Source: Mayfieldus sp963841445 (lineage in GTDB: Bacteria; Actinomycetota; Thermoleophilia; Solirubrobacterales; 70-9). From it: a stretch of 64,000 bases of DNA. The stretch is from the NCBI GenBank assembly GCA_963841445.1, contig CAWJCP010000002.1, forward strand, positions 744,001 through 808,000, given 5' to 3'. This document shows, one piece after another, positions 43,153-52,262 of this stretch. The first letter of the stretch is position 1. Each line of letters starts with the position of its first letter. The notes below the pieces were generated by a model. That model made no database searches and was not told the origin of the DNA. It saw nothing but the letters and a program-made list of their open reading frames with translations. Both the position numbers and the translations under genes were made by a program.

Positions 43153-44754
43153 GTGACGACCGTTCGCGAGGCGACCTTCGACCTCTTCCGCAAGCGCGGA
43201 ATGACGACGATGTTTGGCAACCCGGGCTCTACCGAGCTGCCGATGCTGGGGCCGTTCCCCGACGACTTCCGCTACCTGCTGGGCCTCCAGGAGGCGGTCG
43301 CGGTCGGGATGGCCGATGGCTACGCGCAGGCCGCCGGCAACGTCGCGCACGTCAACCTGCACACCGCGCCCGGGGTCGGAAACGGGGTCGGAGCGATCTT
43401 CAACGCGAAGGCCAACAAGTCGCCGCTCCTGGTCACCGCCGGTCAGCAGGCGCGCAACTTGATCACCCTGCAGGCGAACCTGACCAACCGCGACGCCGTC
43501 GAGGTGCCGAAGCCGTTCGTGAAGTGGAGCCACGAGCCGCCGCGCGCCGAGGACGTGCCGTTCGCGATCGCCCAGGCGATCCACAACGCGACGCTTGCGC
43601 CGAGCGGCCCGGCCTTCGTCTCGATCCCGATGGACGACTGGGAGGTTGAGGTCGAGCCGGTCCATTTCGAGCGCCAGATCGCCCGCTCGGTCGACGGACG
43701 CGCCCAGCCCGACCCCACAAAGCTCGCGCAGCTGGCCGAACGCCTCGAGGCGGCCGAGCGCCCGGTCCTCGTCGCCGGACCGCAGATCGACGCATCCGGG
43801 GGCTGGGACGCCGCCGTGGAGCTGGCCGAGCGCCAGCGGCTCCCGGTCTGGGCGTCGCCCGCGACCGGCGGCGGCCGGCTCGGCTTCCCGGAGGCTCACC
43901 CCGCATTTCAGGGGGTCCTGCTGCCCGGGGTCGCGCTGCTCTCCCAGCAGCTCGCCGACCACGACCTCGTCGTCTGTGTCGGCACCTCGGTCTTCCCCTA
44001 TTACCCGAACGTACCCGGTGATCTCCTCGCCTCCGGAACCGAGCTGGTCGCGATCACCGACGATCCCGACGAGGCTGCCCGGGCGCCGATGGGCGACGCG
44101 ATCGTCGCCGACCCGGCGCTTGCCCTGCGCGCCCTGCTCGAGGAGCTCGGCGAGGCGCCCGATCGCGAGCCGCCCGCGCCGCGCGACGACCCGCCTCAGC
44201 CCGAGGGGGGCGAGCCGCTGGCGCCCGGCGCCGTGCATCGCCTGCTCGCCGACCTCTTTCCCGCGGACGGCATCGTTGTGCTCGAGTCGCCCTCGAGCAC
44301 CGCGGCGCTGCGCAACCAGCTGCGCATCTCGGCGCCCGGCTCCTACTACTTCGGCGCCGGCGGCGGGCTAGGCTTCGGCCTTGCCGCCTCGCTCGGCGTG
44401 CAGCTCGCCCAACCAGATCGCCAGGTCGTCTGCGTGCTCGGCGAGGGCTCGGCCCAGTACGCGATCACCGCCTTCTGGACCGCGGCGGTTTACGAGATCC
44501 CGGTCAAGTTCCTGGTCCTGCGCAACAACGACTACTCGATCCTGAAGTGGTTCGCGTCGCTGGAGGAGGTGACCGGAGCCCCGGCGCTCGACCTCCCGGC
44601 GCTCGACGTGGCGGCGACGGCGCAGAGCTACGGGGTCTCCTCGAGCACCGTCTCCGGAAGTGACGAGCTGCACGGCGCGCTGGAGACGTCGTTTGCGGAC
44701 TCCGGCCCGCGGCTCGTCCAGGTCGACGTCTCGCCCGGCATGGCGATCGAGTGA
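43153..44754 (+). CDS. ThDP-dependent 2-oxoacid decarboxylase, benzoylformate decarboxylase-like
   Basis: 533 aa. The N-terminal Pyr domain has GNPGSTELPML (Ser as in benzoylformate decarboxylase), the ThDP-activating Glu in LGLQEAVAVGMADGYAQ, and His in NLHTAPGVGNGVGA. The central domain is of the TPP_enzyme_M type. The C-terminal PP domain has GLGFGLAASLGVQLA and a diverged metal-binding GEGSAQYAITAFW, then LRNNDYSILKWF. It would decarboxylate an aromatic or branched 2-oxoacid to an aldehyde. The GTG start at 43153 follows a TAGGGT box by 6 nt, hinting at a leaderless message. The next gene begins 1 bp after its stop. Confidence 0.88.
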   Translation: MTTVREATFDLFRKRGMTTMFGNPGSTELPMLGPFPDDFRYLLGLQEAVAVGMADGYAQAAGNVAHVNLHTAPGVGNGVGAIFNAKANKSPLLVTAGQQARNLITLQANLTNRDAVEVPKPFVKWSHEPPRAEDVPFAIAQAIHNATLAPSGPAFVSIPMDDWEVEVEPVHFERQIARSVDGRAQPDPTKLAQLAERLEAAERPVLVAGPQIDASGGWDAAVELAERQRLPVWASPATGGGRLGFPEAHPAFQGVLLPGVALLSQQLADHDLVVCVGTSVFPYYPNVPGDLLASGTELVAITDDPDEAARAPMGDAIVADPALALRALLEELGEAPDREPPAPRDDPPQPEGGEPLAPGAVHRLLADLFPADGIVVLESPSSTAALRNQLRISAPGSYYFGAGGGLGFGLAASLGVQLAQPDRQVVCVLGEGSAQYAITAFWTAAVYEIPVKFLVLRNNDYSILKWFASLEEVTGAPALDLPALDVAATAQSYGVSSSTVSGSDELHGALETSFADSGPRLVQVDVSPGMAIE

Positions 44755-44755
44755 G

Positions 44756-47707
44756 ATGGGTGCCACGCTGCCACTGCTGAGCGCCGATCCGAAGCGGATC
44801 GGGCGCCCACCCGGCGAGCCGGCATCCGATCGGGCCCCGGACGAGCTCGCCGGCGGAACGCCGGAGCCCCTGCGCAGCGAGCTGATCGGGCTGCTCGGCG
44901 CCGACCGGCTCCTCGCCCGGCCGATCGACCTGATCCGTTACGCCTCTGACGCCAGCCCCTACCGGCGCTTCCCCGCGGTCGTGATCATGGCCCGCGACGC
45001 AGCCGACGTCGGAAAGGTCCTCGACTACGCCCGCCGCCGCGGCGTCGCCGTCAACTTCCGCGGCGGTGGGACGAGCCTCTGCGGGCAGGCGCAGACCGAC
45101 GGGATCATGATCGACGTGCGGCAGCACTGGTCGGGCATCGAGGTCCTCGACGAGGGCGCCCGGGCGCGGCTTCGGCCCGGCACCGTGCTCGGCTTCGCCA
45201 ATCGGGTGCTCTCGCGGCACGGCTTCAGGCTCGGCCCGGACCCCGCGAGCACCGAGATCGCCACGCTCGGCGGCGTGATTGCGAACAACTCCGGCGGGAT
45301 GCGCTGCGGCGTCACCTGGGACTCCTACTCGACGATCGAGTCGCTGAAGCTGGTGCTCGCCTCCGGCACGGTGGTCGACACCGCGGCAGCGGAGGCCGAG
45401 GAGCAATTCACCGCTGACGAGCCCGAGCTGGCCCGCGGCCTGCTCGAGCTGCGCGAGGAGCTGCTCGCCGACGAAGAGCTGGCCGAGCGCGTACGCCGCA
45501 AGTACGAGATCAAGAACGTCACCGGCTACCGCCTCTCCGCGCTGCTCGACGCCGAGACGCCGCTGGAGATCTTCCGCCGCCTCGTGGTCGGCTCCGAGGG
45601 CACCCTCGCCTTCGTCGCGGAGGCGGTGATGCGCACCCGGCCAGTGCCGCCGCGCACTACGCTGAGCTGGATCCATTTCCCGAGCATCGAGGCCGCCACC
45701 GAGGTGGTCCCGGCGTTCGTCGAGGCGGGAGCGCGGGCGACCGAGCTGATGGTCGCGCGAGCCCTGACCGCGGCCTCCTGGAACATGTCCGGGAACCCCC
45801 GAGCAGTGGCGCGAACCTGCCGCCCGATTCGGCGGCGCTGATCGTCGAGTTCGGCGCCGAAGGCGATGGCGAGCTCGATCGGCTCGAGACGATCGCCGGG
45901 GAGATCCTCGCCGAGCACGAGCTGCTCCAGCCGGCGGCCTTCACCCGCGACCGGCGCGAGATCGAGCTCGCCTGGACCGTGCGCGAAGGGCTCTTCGGGC
46001 TGGTCGGGCGGCTGCGGCCGCCCGGTACAGCGCTGATCATCGAGGACGTCTGCGTGCGCCCGGAGCGCATCGCCGAGTGCGCGACCGACCTCCAGGCCCT
46101 GCTCGCAAAGCACGGGTTCCTGCCCGGGGTCGCGGGGCACGCGTCGGCCGGCAACCTGCACTTCCAGCTCACCCCCGACTTCTCTGTGCCCGAAGACGTC
46201 GAGCGCTACGAGGCGTTCATGGGCGAGCTCGTCGATCTGATCCTCGGCGGAGTACGACGGCTCCCTGAAGGCCGAGCACGGGACCGGGATCAGCATGGCG
46301 CCGTTCGTCGAGCGCGAATGGGGCGCCAAGGCGACGGCGATGATGTGGCGGATCAAGGAGCTCGCCGACCCCGGCCGCGTCCTCAACCCCGGAGCGGTGC
46401 TCAATCGCGACCCGGTCGCCCACCTGGCCGACTTCAAGACCCAGCCGGAGATCGAGGAGGTCGCGACCGGCTGCGTCGAGTGCGGGTTCTGCGAGCCGGT
46501 CTGCCCGAGCCGCAACACGACGACGACGCCGCGGCAGCGCATCGTGATCCGGCGCGAGATGGCCCGCCAGCCGCAGGGCTCGCCCCTCTACGACGCGCTG
46601 CTGGCCGACTACGAGCACGAGGCGATCCAGACCTGCGCGGCCGACGGAACCTGCCGGCTCGTCTGCCCGGTCGGGATCGACACCGGGAAGCTCGTCAAGG
46701 ACTTCCGCGCCCGCGAGCGCACCGACCGCGAGGAAATGCTCGCGCTGGCCTTCGCACGCCGCTACTCGGCGGTGGAGAGACTCGCCCGGGGTGGACTGCG
46801 CGCGGCCGCGATCGCCAGGAGGTTCCTTGCGGGCGCCGCGCTGCGGGCCGCGCCCGCAGCGGTCCGGCGGCGGGTCAGCGCCGATCTCGTCCCCACCATC
46901 CCCGAAGAGCTGCCCGGGGCCGCCCCCGCTCAACTTCCCCGCAGCGAGGCGGAAGGCGCGGCGGGCGTCTATCTACCTGCCTGTGTGAACCGGATCTTCG
47001 GCAACCCGGTCGGAGGCGAGCCGCACCCGACCTTGCCGGAGGCGCTCTGCTCGATCTCCTCCCGGGCCGGCCTGCCGCTCTGGATCCCCACTGACGTAGC
47101 CGGGGTCTGCTGCGCGACCCCGTGGAGCTCGAAGGGCTACGGCGCCGGCCACCGCGCGATGTCCCGGCGCGCCGCGGAGTCGATCCTGCGCTGGACCGAC
47201 GGCGGCCGGCTGCCGCTGGTCATCGACGCGACGTCATGCGCCCACGGGCTGCGCTCCGAGGTAGCCGACGAGCTCCCGGACGAGCTCCGGGAACGCTACG
47301 AGCGGGTGGAGATCCTCGACTCGATCGAGTGGGTCCACGACCGCCTGCTCGGGAGACTCGAGCTCGACCGCAAGCTGGACAGCCTGGTCATGCATCCCGT
47401 TTGCTCGGTCTCGCACCTGGGGCTGGGCGAGAAGCTCGGCGCGATCGGGGAGGCGATGGCCGAGGAAGTGTTCGTTCCCGCCGGCACCGCCTGCTGCGGG
47501 ATGGCCGGCGACCGCGGTCTCCTGCATCCGGAGCTGCCGAATTCGGCGCTGCGCGACGTCGCCGCGGAGCTGCGGACCCGCAGCGCCGACGCGTTCGTGA
47601 GCAGCAACCGCACCTGCGAGCTGGGCCTGCAGTCGGTGACCGGAAAGCGCTACGAATCCTTCGTCCTGGCCCTCGACCGGCTCAGCCGACCGGCGGCGTT
47701 GCGATGA
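44756..47707 (+). CDS. FAD-binding and Fe-S-binding 2-hydroxyacid (D-lactate-type) dehydrogenase, frameshifted
   Basis: Fusion of a FAD_binding_4/FAD-oxidase_C flavoprotein with a GlpC/HdrD-like ferredoxin and CCG domain, about 980 aa if joined. FRGGGTSLCGQAQTDGIMID and GGVIANNSGGMRCG bind FAD, and ELAWTVREGLFGL and GHASAGNLHF belong to the oxidase cap. Iron-sulfur motifs are CVECGFCEPVCPSRN and CAADGTCRLVCP; CCG-type CCATPW and CCGMAGDRG follow. Shifts occur near 45800 (a CCCCC run), near 45823 and near 46250; from 46295 on the frame is intact. It oxidises a D-2-hydroxyacid to a 2-oxoacid; beside the decarboxylase this suggests a mandelate-like two-step route. Confidence 0.85.
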
Positions 47708-48015
47708 GCGCGGACGCGGATCCGCCCGCGGTCGAGCTTCGGGAGGCGCTGGCAAAGCCGGTCTATTGCGGCGACTCCTACACGCCTTTCGGCGAGCTCG
47801 GCGCCGCCGAGGCGCGCCGGCTCTCGACTGAGCTCGGCTCGGTCGGCAGCTGGGGACCGATGACCAAAGTGGGCTCGGTGTCGCGCAGCTGGCAGGAGCT
47901 TGCCGAGGCAATTGAGGAGGACGAAAGCAACACCGTCGCCGACCTCGAACCGGATCAGGTCATCGGCTTCGCCAAGCGCCTCTGGATCCTGCCCCCGAGC
48001 GGCGGGATTCTTTAG
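47704..48015 (+). CDS. Hypothetical protein
   Basis: 103 aa, not recognised. ATG 47704 overlaps the dehydrogenase stop (ATGA), so it is translationally coupled to it. It is acidic and soluble: PVYCGDSYTPFGELGAAEAR in the first half and ESNTVADLEPDQVIGFAKRL near the end. Its fixed spacing suggests a helper of the dehydrogenase or decarboxylase, but nothing more can be said. Confidence 0.65.
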   Translation: MSADADPPAVELREALAKPVYCGDSYTPFGELGAAEARRLSTELGSVGSWGPMTKVGSVSRSWQELAEAIEEDESNTVADLEPDQVIGFAKRLWILPPSGGIL

Positions 48016-48115
48016 CACAGCAGGCAAAACGCTCGACCTTGCAGGGGAATCGGCAAATCCGAGTACTCGGAGCGGATTTTCGCGGGCGGGAAACCCGCTG
48101 AACGCGGTCGGAATA

Positions 48116-48151
48116 GTTGTCCTTGACACAACCTCGAAGTCGGGATATACC
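48116..48151 (+). promoter_or_regulatory. Hydrogenase operon promoter with overlapping inverted repeat
   Basis: A perfect -35 TTGACA (48123-48128), 17-bp spacer and TATACC -10 (48146-48151). GTTGT (48116-48120) and ACAAC (48128-48132) form an inverted repeat with a 7-nt gap that covers the -35 box, a likely operator position. The leader to hypC is about 100 nt, ending with GGAGG. Confidence 0.7.
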
Positions 48152-48259
48152 GGGTTATTGCGGAGCTGATTGCAGGTTTAGCGCTGCTCGGTCCAACCCC
48201 TCGGGGCACACGGAACAGGCAAGGGCACCGTCAGATTTCCCCGAGCTGGAGGTTGCGCG

Positions 48260-48538
48260 ATGTGCCTGGCGATTCCAGGCCAAGTGGTTGAGGTTGTAGA
48301 CGAGGTGAATCGGCTCGCCAAGGTCGATGTCGCCGGAGTGCGTCGCAACGTAAACGTTGGCCTGCTCGACGAAGACGGGGAGAGCGCAGAGCCCGGGGAC
48401 TGGGTCCTCATACACGTCGGCTTCGCCCTCTCCAAGGTCGACGAGGAGGAGGCGCTGGCAACCCGGCGGCTGCTCGAGGGAATGGGCGCCGACTACGAGC
48501 AGGAGCTCGATGAGCTGAAGGCGAGTGGGATCGAATGA
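48260..48538 (+). CDS. hypC: Hydrogenase maturation chaperone HypC
   Basis: 92 aa. It begins MCLAIPGQVVEV with the essential Met-Cys N-terminus. HypC carries the Fe(CN)2CO unit with HypD and delivers it to the large-subunit precursor. NVNVGLLDEDG..PGDWVLIHVGFALSKVDEEEA is the OB-fold body. The start is supported by GGAGG seven bases upstream. First gene of the hydrogenase operon. Confidence 0.96.
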   Translation: MCLAIPGQVVEVVDEVNRLAKVDVAGVRRNVNVGLLDEDGESAEPGDWVLIHVGFALSKVDEEEALATRRLLEGMGADYEQELDELKASGIE

Positions 48539-48574
48539 CGCGCTCCCCGGCCATGGAAGGCAGCGAGTAGGCGG

Positions 48575-48817
48575 ATGGCCGACCTCGCCCCTGATTGCGA
48601 TCACGGCTCCGGCTGTATCACCTGTGGGGACGAGGCGATCGAGATGCGTGTGCTCGACGTCGATGCGGGACGCGGACTGGCGCTATGCGCGAACGGCGAG
48701 GGAGATAGAAGCAGCATCGAGATCGCGCTCGTCGACTCGGTGACCGAAGGCGACTCGCTGCTCGTCCACGCCGGCACCGCGATCGCCCACCTCGGCAGAG
48801 AAGGAGCGGCGGCGTGA
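48575..48817 (+). CDS. Second, atypical HypC/HupF-family protein
   Basis: 80 aa. The C-terminal half (GDSLLVHAGTAIAHLG) follows the HypC pattern, but the N-terminus is MADLAPDCDHGSGCITCGDEAIEMRV. It lacks the Met-Cys start and instead has a CxxC (CITC) and another Cys and His nearby. It probably lost or changed the usual HypC role; a metal-binding or client-specific chaperone is possible. It overlaps the hypD start by 4 nt. Confidence 0.75.
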   Translation: MADLAPDCDHGSGCITCGDEAIEMRVLDVDAGRGLALCANGEGDRSSIEIALVDSVTEGDSLLVHAGTAIAHLGREGAAA

Positions 48818-49952
48818 GCGGCGCGAACGGCGGCGGCATGCGCTTCGTCGACGAGTTCCGCGATGCGGACCTCGGCCGCGCCCTCGCCGGTGAGATCCTC
48901 GCCGCGGTCGAGCCCGGCCGCCACTACAAGGTGATGGAGGTCTGCGGCGGCCACACCCATTCGATCTACAAGTACGGGGTCGACGACCTGCTGCCCGAAA
49001 CGTCGAGCTCGTTCACGGACCGGGCTGCCCCGTCTGCGTGATGCCGATGGGGCGGATCGACGACGGGATCGCGATCGCCCGCAACGAGGGCGTGATCTTC
49101 ACCTGCTTCGGGGACATGATGCGGATCCCCGGCTCCGAGCAGTCGCTGCTCGAGGCGAAGGCCGACGGCGCCGACGTGCGGATGGTCTACTCGCCGCTTG
49201 ACGCGCTGCGGATCGCGAAGTCGAACCCCGACCGCGAGGTCGTCTTCTTCGCGATCGGCTTCGAGACCACCGCCCCCTCGACCGCGCTGACGATGAAGCG
49301 GGCCAAGCTCGAGGGCGTGAAGAACTTCTTCTGCATGTGCAACCACGTGACCATCGTGCCGCCGCTGCGGGCCCTCCTCGACTCGCCCGACCTGCGCCTC
49401 GACGGGTTCATCGGCCCCGGGCACGTCTCGACGGTGGTCGGTGCGCGGCCCTTCGAGTTCATCCCCGCCGACTACCAAAAGCCGGTCGTGATCTCCGGCT
49501 TTGAGCCGCTCGACATCCTGCAGTCGGTGCTGATGATCCTCGAGCAGCTCGGCAGCGGCCGCTGCGAGGTGGAGAACCAGTACAAGCGCGTCGTCCCCTA
49601 CGACGGCAACACGGCGGCGCTGCGGGTGATGTCGGAGGTCTTCGAGCTGCGGCCCCACTTCGAGTGGCGCGGGCTCGGCTTCATCTCCCAGAGTGCCCTG
49701 AAGCTGACCGACGCCTACGCCGACCTCGACGCCGAGCTGCGCTACGAGGTCCCCGGCGTTCGCGTCGCCGACCCGAAGGCCTGTCAGTGCGGCGAGGTGC
49801 TGAAGGGCGTGATCAAGCCCTGGGAGTGCAAGGTGTTCGGCACCGCCTGCACACCCGAGCACGCGATCGGCACCTGCATGGTCTCCCCGGAGGGGGCCTG
49901 CGCCGCCTACTACAACTACGGGCGGTTCTCTCGCGAGCGGGAGGTCGTTTGA
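48814..49952 (+). CDS. hypD: Hydrogenase Fe-cofactor assembly protein HypD, one frameshift
   Basis: Fe-S scaffold on which the Fe(CN)2CO group is built. It opens MRFVDEFRD and EVCGGHTHSIYKYG (Cys and His of the active centre). Near 48998-49000 the frame breaks within GAAACG: one missing A restores ENVELVHGPGCPVCVMPMG, and the second frame continues to 49952. VIFTCFGDMMRIPGSE, GFETTAPSTAL, HVSTVVGARPFEFIP and the C-terminal Cys motifs (CQCGEVL, FGTACTPEHAIGTCMVSPEGAC) are intact. About 379 aa when repaired. The loss of one A from an A-run looks like a sequencing error. Confidence 0.93.
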
Positions 49953-50013
49953 TGATGGCGTCGAGCAGAGGCGTTAGCCGATTACGAGGCGACAGGCTGG
50001 TGGGGGTGATGAT

Positions 50014-51105
50014 TTGAGCCCGGAGGCCGTCTCCGATCGCGAGCAGAAGATCCTCGACATCATCGAGACCGCGCGCGCCAAGCGGCCGCGCTTCAAGGAC
50101 TCGCAGATCACGATGTCGCACGGCGCCGGGGGCAAGTCGACCCAGACTCTGATCGAGGGGCTGCTGGTGCCGGAATTCGCCTCCGCGAGCCTCGACGCGC
50201 TCGGCGACGCCGGCGCGGTCTCGATCAACGGCTCCGAGCTGGCGCTGACAACCGACAGCTTCGTCGTGCGGCCGATCCGCTTCCCGGGAGGCTCGATCGG
50301 TGAGCTGGCGGTGAACGGAACCGTCAACGACCTCGCCGTCTCCGGCGCCCGCCCGGTCGCGCTGAGCCTCTCGCTGATCCTCGAGGAGGGCCTGGCGGCG
50401 GAGGAGCTGCGCGCCGAGGTCGAGGCGATCGCAGCCGCCGCCCGCGAGGCCGAGGTCGAGATCGTCACCGGCGACACCAAGGTGGTCGAGCGCGGCAAGG
50501 CCGACTCGATGTACATCTGCACGACCGGGGTCGGGCAGCGCGACCCGCGCGCGGCCCTCTCCCCCGCCTCGCCCCAGCCCGGCGACAAGATCCTCGTCTC
50601 CGGCTCGATCGGCGAGCACGGGTCCGCGATCATGCTCTCGCGCGGAGAGTTCGAGCTCGACGCGGAGATCGTCTCCGACACCCGCTCACTCTGGCCCGCC
50701 GCCGACGCCCTGCTCGAGGCGGCCGGTCCGCAGCTGCGCTGCATGCGAGACGCGACCCGCGGCGGCGTCGCCTCGGCGCTCAACGAGATCGCCCGCGCCT
50801 CCGGGACCGCGATCCTCGTCAGCGAGGCCGACGTGCCGGTCAATCCGGTCGTCGCCGGCGCGGCGGAGATGCTTGGAATCGACCCGATGTACGTGGCCAA
50901 CGAGGGCAAGATGGTCGCCTTCGTGGCACCGGAGGGAGCGGCGCCGGCGCTCGAGGCGCTGCGCGCGGTCCCCGGGTGCGAAGCGGCCGCCGAGATCGGC
51001 GAAGTGAAGACGGAGCCGCCGGGAATGGTCCTGGTGGACACGGCGTTTGGAGGCAGACGGGTGATGGACCTTCTGGCCGGCGACCCGCTGCCGCGAATCT
51101 GTTGA
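50014..51105 (+). CDS. hypE: Hydrogenase maturation protein HypE
   Basis: Makes the thiocyanate/cyanide ligand precursor: HypF carbamoylates its C-terminal Cys and HypE dehydrates it with ATP. It is 363 aa. ITMSHGAGGKSTQTLIEG is the opening ATP-binding motif, and NGTVNDLAVSGARPVAL and RDATRGGVASALNEIA follow. It ends PRIC with the required C-terminal Cys. The start codon is TTG at 50014, the first start before the conserved region after a 61-bp gap. Confidence 0.96.
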   Translation: MSPEAVSDREQKILDIIETARAKRPRFKDSQITMSHGAGGKSTQTLIEGLLVPEFASASLDALGDAGAVSINGSELALTTDSFVVRPIRFPGGSIGELAVNGTVNDLAVSGARPVALSLSLILEEGLAAEELRAEVEAIAAAAREAEVEIVTGDTKVVERGKADSMYICTTGVGQRDPRAALSPASPQPGDKILVSGSIGEHGSAIMLSRGEFELDAEIVSDTRSLWPAADALLEAAGPQLRCMRDATRGGVASALNEIARASGTAILVSEADVPVNPVVAGAAEMLGIDPMYVANEGKMVAFVAPEGAAPALEALRAVPGCEAAAEIGEVKTEPPGMVLVDTAFGGRRVMDLLAGDPLPRIC

Positions 51106-51123
51106 CCCTCTAGGAGGACAGCG

Positions 51124-52191
51124 ATGGAAGCAACTCAGACCGAGTTCGTACCGGATCAGGCCAAGACCGAGGCGATCACGGCGCACGTGATCTGGATGAC
51201 GACCGGGCTCAGCTGCGACGGCGACTCCGTCGCGATGACTTCCGCCGTCGACCCCAGCCTCGAGGACATCGTCACGCAGGCGATCCCGGGAATGCCGAAA
51301 GTCGTCGTCCACAACCCGGTCCTCGCCTACGAGGTCGGCGCCGAGTTCATGCAGGCGTGGTACGACGCCGAGGCCGGCAAGCTCGACCCCTTCGTGCTCG
51401 TGCTCGAGGGCTCGGTCCCCAACGAGGAGATCAACGGCGAGGGCTACTGGGCGGGGATGGGCGACGACCCCGACACCGGCCAGCCGATCACGACCAACGA
51501 GTGGATCGACCGCCTGGCGCCGAAGGCGGCGGCCGTCGTTGCGCTCGGCACCTGCGCCACCTACGGCGGCATCCCGGCGATGAAGAACAACCCGACCGGG
51601 GCGATGGGCCTGCCCGACTATCTGGGCTGGAACTGGAAGTCGCAGGCCGGCTTGCCCGTCGTCTGCATCCCCGGCTGTCCCGCGCAGCCCGACAACACCA
51701 CCGAGACGCTGCTCTACCTGGCGCTGCACCTCGCCGGCCGCGCGCCGGCTCCGGAGCTCGACGAGGCGCTGCGCCCGAAGTGGCTGTTCGGCCGCACAGT
51801 CCGCGAGGGCTGCAACCGGGCCGGTTACTCGGAGCAGGGGGAGTTCGCGACCGAGTACGGCTCCGACCACCGCTGCCTGGTGAAGCTGGGCTGCAAGGGC
51901 CCGGTCGTGAAGTGCAACGTCCCGGTGCGCGGCTGGCAGAGCGGCGTCGGCGGCTGCCCCAACGTGGGCGGCATCTGCATGGCCTGCACGATGCCCGGCT
52001 TCCCGGACAAGTACATGCCGTTCATGGACGAGGACCCCTTCGGGAGCGTCGCCGGCACGATCATGAAGTTCAGCTACGGACCGATCGTGCGATACATGCG
52101 CCGCCGCCACGTCCGCAGGAAGTACGACGTCGAACCGGACTGGCGCAAGCCCGGGCCGGCGCTCACGACCGGCTACGCGAAGAGGTGGTGA
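51124..52191 (+). CDS. hhyS: [NiFe]-hydrogenase group 1h small subunit
   Basis: Electron-transfer subunit with three Fe-S clusters. It is 355 aa. The proximal-cluster motif is GLSCDGD with Cys31 and Asp34; a Cys-x-x-Asp here is the mark of the actinobacterial (group 1h) enzymes, where Asp replaces one Cys ligand. Other ligands lie in GTCATYGG, IPGCPAQPDN, HRCLVKLGCKGPVVKCNVP and GGCPNVGGICMACTMPGFPD. There is no Tat signal and no membrane tail, as expected for this group. AGGAGG precedes the ATG. Confidence 0.96.
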   Translation: MEATQTEFVPDQAKTEAITAHVIWMTTGLSCDGDSVAMTSAVDPSLEDIVTQAIPGMPKVVVHNPVLAYEVGAEFMQAWYDAEAGKLDPFVLVLEGSVPNEEINGEGYWAGMGDDPDTGQPITTNEWIDRLAPKAAAVVALGTCATYGGIPAMKNNPTGAMGLPDYLGWNWKSQAGLPVVCIPGCPAQPDNTTETLLYLALHLAGRAPAPELDEALRPKWLFGRTVREGCNRAGYSEQGEFATEYGSDHRCLVKLGCKGPVVKCNVPVRGWQSGVGGCPNVGGICMACTMPGFPDKYMPFMDEDPFGSVAGTIMKFSYGPIVRYMRRRHVRRKYDVEPDWRKPGPALTTGYAKRW

Positions 52192-52262
52192 TGAGGATCG
52201 ATCCCGACCGCCACCCCAACGCACTGATCCCACTTACAACGCAGCGAGAGGAGAGGTTCTAG
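52191..52262 (+). CDS. Possible 23-aa coupled micro-ORF between hydrogenase subunits
   Basis: ATG 52191 overlaps the hhyS stop (TGATG). The frame reads MRIDPDRHPNALIPLTTQRE plus three residues and stops at TAG, directly adjacent to the hhyL ATG. Its 3' end contains the hhyL ribosome-binding site (GAGAGGAGAGG). It could be a real small protein, a translational coupler or chance. Confidence 0.3.
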   Translation: MRIDPDRHPNALIPLTTQREERF

